A DNA stretch of 38,395 nucleotides from Bacillota bacterium (lineage in GTDB: Bacteria; Bacillota; Clostridia; Lachnospirales; Lachnospiraceae). The stretch is from positions 1 through 38,395 of the forward strand of contig JAEZHX010000137.1 in NCBI GenBank assembly GCA_023436765.1, read 5' to 3'. Under the pieces are notes generated by a model, which worked only from the letters and a program-made list of their open reading frames with translations, was not told where the DNA came from and ran no database searches. Below, in pieces: positions 37,404-38,395 of the stretch. A program made the translations under genes and the position numbers. Every line of letters starts with the position of its first letter. Position 1 is the stretch's first letter.

Positions 37404-37940
37404 ATGGATAATCAAAAGGTAAGAAAAGAAATCATCAGTTGGCTAATTGTCATTGCTACGGCGGTTCTTTTGGCATTCATCATTAATAAGACAATTCTGA
37501 TTAAGGTGACCACACCAACCGGCTCCATGGAGAATACGATCATGTCCCACGATAAGGCCTATGCCTTCCGGCTGGCCTATCTCTTCGGTGCTCCGAAGAG
37601 AGGGGATATTGTGGTATTTCCATTTCCGGACGATGAATCTGAGGACCGAATCAAGCGGATTATCGGACTTCCCGGAGAGAGCATAGAGGGCAGGGATGGA
37701 ACGGTCTACATAAATGGAGAACCTCTGGAGGAACCTTATATCAAGGAGCCCTGGGGAGATGCGGAGAATGGAGCAGGAACCTTTGGCCCTTATCAGATAC
37801 CGCAGGATTCCTATTTTATGATGGGTGATAACCGGGTTGAATCCCTGGATGCCAGAGCTTGGAAGAATAAATTCGTATCAAAGGATAAGATGATCGGTAA
37901 ACTGATTTTCAAGTATCCGAAATTTAAATGGCTCTATTGA
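37404..37940 (+). CDS. lepB: type I signal peptidase, tandem paralogue
   Basis: The 178-aa protein is similar along its length to the preceding one: anchor (about 9-30), PTGSMENTIMSHD with catalytic Ser, RIKRIIGLPGE with catalytic Lys, and SYFMMGDNRVESLDARAW. An in-frame ATG at 37389 overlaps the GGGAGAG that serves ATG 37404, so the latter is the start. The tandem arrangement suggests a recent duplication and perhaps different substrate preferences. A terminator follows about 60 bp downstream. Confidence 0.95.
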   Translation: MDNQKVRKEIISWLIVIATAVLLAFIINKTILIKVTTPTGSMENTIMSHDKAYAFRLAYLFGAPKRGDIVVFPFPDDESEDRIKRIIGLPGESIEGRDGTVYINGEPLEEPYIKEPWGDAENGAGTFGPYQIPQDSYFMMGDNRVESLDARAWKNKFVSKDKMIGKLIFKYPKFKWLY

Positions 37941-37999
37941 GAGAAATTTATCTAATAGAGAGTACTTATAGTAACATATAATAGAAAAGTGTATCATGT

Positions 38000-38050
38000 A
38001 AAGCTTCGTACCATCACATAAAAATGGCACGAGGCTTTATTTTTATTTTT
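38000..38050 (+). terminator. terminator of the signal peptidase operon
   Basis: The stem AAAGCTTCGTACCAT / ATGGCACGAGGCTTT (one mismatch, one G-U pair) is followed by ATTTTTATTTTT. Confidence 0.85.
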
Positions 38051-38068
38051 AATATAATCACTATGCTA

Positions 38069-38096
38069 TTGACAACCACAAGCGGTTTGATATAAT
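38069..38096 (+). promoter_or_regulatory. promoter of the ArsR/SdpR-like gene
   Basis: TTGACA (38069-38074) and TATAAT (38091-38096) are separated by 16 bp, with an extended -10 (TGATATAAT). Confidence 0.85.
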
Positions 38097-38100
38097 ATAA

Positions 38101-38116
38101 TTAACTAATTAGTTAA
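38101..38116 (+). promoter_or_regulatory. palindromic operator
   Basis: TTAACTAATTAGTTAA is a perfect 16-bp palindrome covering the expected transcription start, 4 bp after the -10. It is the likely binding site for autorepression by the downstream ArsR-family protein. Confidence 0.65.
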
Positions 38117-38142
38117 ATAATAAAATGAAAGGAGACATATAA

Positions 38143-38395
38143 TTGGCAGGAGTATTCAAAGCACTGGGGGATCCGACCCGTAGAGAAATCTTAAAACTAT
38201 TAAACAAAAGAGATATGACAGCGGGAGAGATTGCAGATAAGTTTCCGATTTCTAAGCCGGCACTTACCAAGCATCTGGATATCCTTCGGGAGGCAGAACT
38301 TGTCACATCAGAGAAGAAAGGGCAGTATGTGATCTACTCGATCAATGTTACTGTACTGCAGGAAGCGCTTGGTGGGTTTATGTCTTTTTTTGAAA
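38143..38395 (+). CDS. ArsR-family SdpR-like autorepressor (partial)
   Basis: The 84 codons visible run off the right edge. They form a winged helix-turn-helix of the SdpR/ArsR type: AGVFKALGDPTRREILKLLN, TAGEIADKFPISKPALTKHLDILREAELV and QYVIYSINVTVLQEALGGF. No metal-binding Cys residues are visible. SdpR-type proteins repress their own operon together with an SdpI-like immunity or membrane protein, which would be expected next. TTG 38143 follows AAAGGAG at 8-nt spacing, and the palindrome upstream supports autoregulation. Confidence 0.85.
   Translation, partial: MAGVFKALGDPTRREILKLLNKRDMTAGEIADKFPISKPALTKHLDILREAELVTSEKKGQYVIYSINVTVLQEALGGFMSFFE

Noticed and set aside
1..38395. CRISPR array or tRNA genes
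   Set aside because: No regularly spaced direct repeats and no cloverleaf with a TTCGAAT-type arm were found by eye in either strand.

Overview
The window is the right-hand part of a tailed-phage prophage (about 1-35,220) joined to host chromosome (about 35,224-38,395) in a low-GC Firmicute. The best guess is a spore-forming member of the Lachnospiraceae/Clostridia. The grounds are strong AGGAGG ribosome binding sites, frequent TTG starts, sigma-A promoters, XkdM-XkdU type tail genes, a YaaH/SleL-like GH18 fragment and SdpR-type flanking genes. The integrase, the repressor and the left prophage end lie outside the window.

Layout. (1) 1-4043: early/replication genes: an HUH rolling-circle-type Rep, an RNase H fold that appears to have lost its catalytic acids, a PcfJ-like protein, a small HNH protein, SSB and small unknown genes, one of them on the minus strand. 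(2) 4078-5026: a HEPN/AbiU2-like gene bracketed by an exact 17-bp inverted repeat. (3) 5136-5710: a 38-aa ORF and an ArpU/sigma-region-4-like late regulator with a terminator. (4) 5771-10215: an AT-rich accessory island built of separate transcription units. These are a McrB-N/DUF3883 PD-(D/E)XK nuclease with a membrane partner; an apparently unassigned structured RNA of about 230 nt with its own extended -10 promoter and terminator; a consensus promoter driving an unrecognised 319-aa protein and a five-helix membrane protein; and a 94-aa orphan with its own promoter and terminator. The RNA plus two-gene unit is the best candidate here for an undescribed system.

(5) 10249-20565: HNH nuclease, possible cos, small and large terminase, portal, ClpP-type protease, HK97 capsid, connector and head-closure proteins, tail terminator, sheath, tube and tail assembly chaperone. 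Two sites of -1 frameshifting are apparent: the classical one in the tail assembly chaperone, and a less expected one at the end of the capsid gene. (6) 20562-21050: a moron with a perfect TTGACA/TATAAT promoter and its own terminator, sitting inside the tail operon. (7) 21075-29265: tape measure, baseplate (XkdP, Q, R, S, T and U types), and a tail fibre with a polyglycine-rich tip. (8) 29334-30745: holin-type membrane proteins and an amidase endolysin.

(9) 30901-33707: three minus-strand genes for exported proteins (two Ig-like proteins; a DNA/RNA nuclease with a calcium-binding excalibur tail), each with its own promoter. They look like lysogenic-conversion cargo. (10) 33831-35082: a decayed 3' end of a GH18 gene and a membrane-anchored methyltransferase. 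(11) 35224-35668: an intact-looking C-terminal fragment of a YaaH-like spore glycosidase, which suggests that the prophage interrupts this gene. (12) 35861-38395: host genes for an alpha/beta hydrolase, two tandem type I signal peptidases, and an SdpR-like ArsR regulator behind a palindromic operator.

The phage is a contractile-tailed (PBSX/XkdM-like) phage with an HK97-type head. Family names come from motif recognition by eye. No database search was run.
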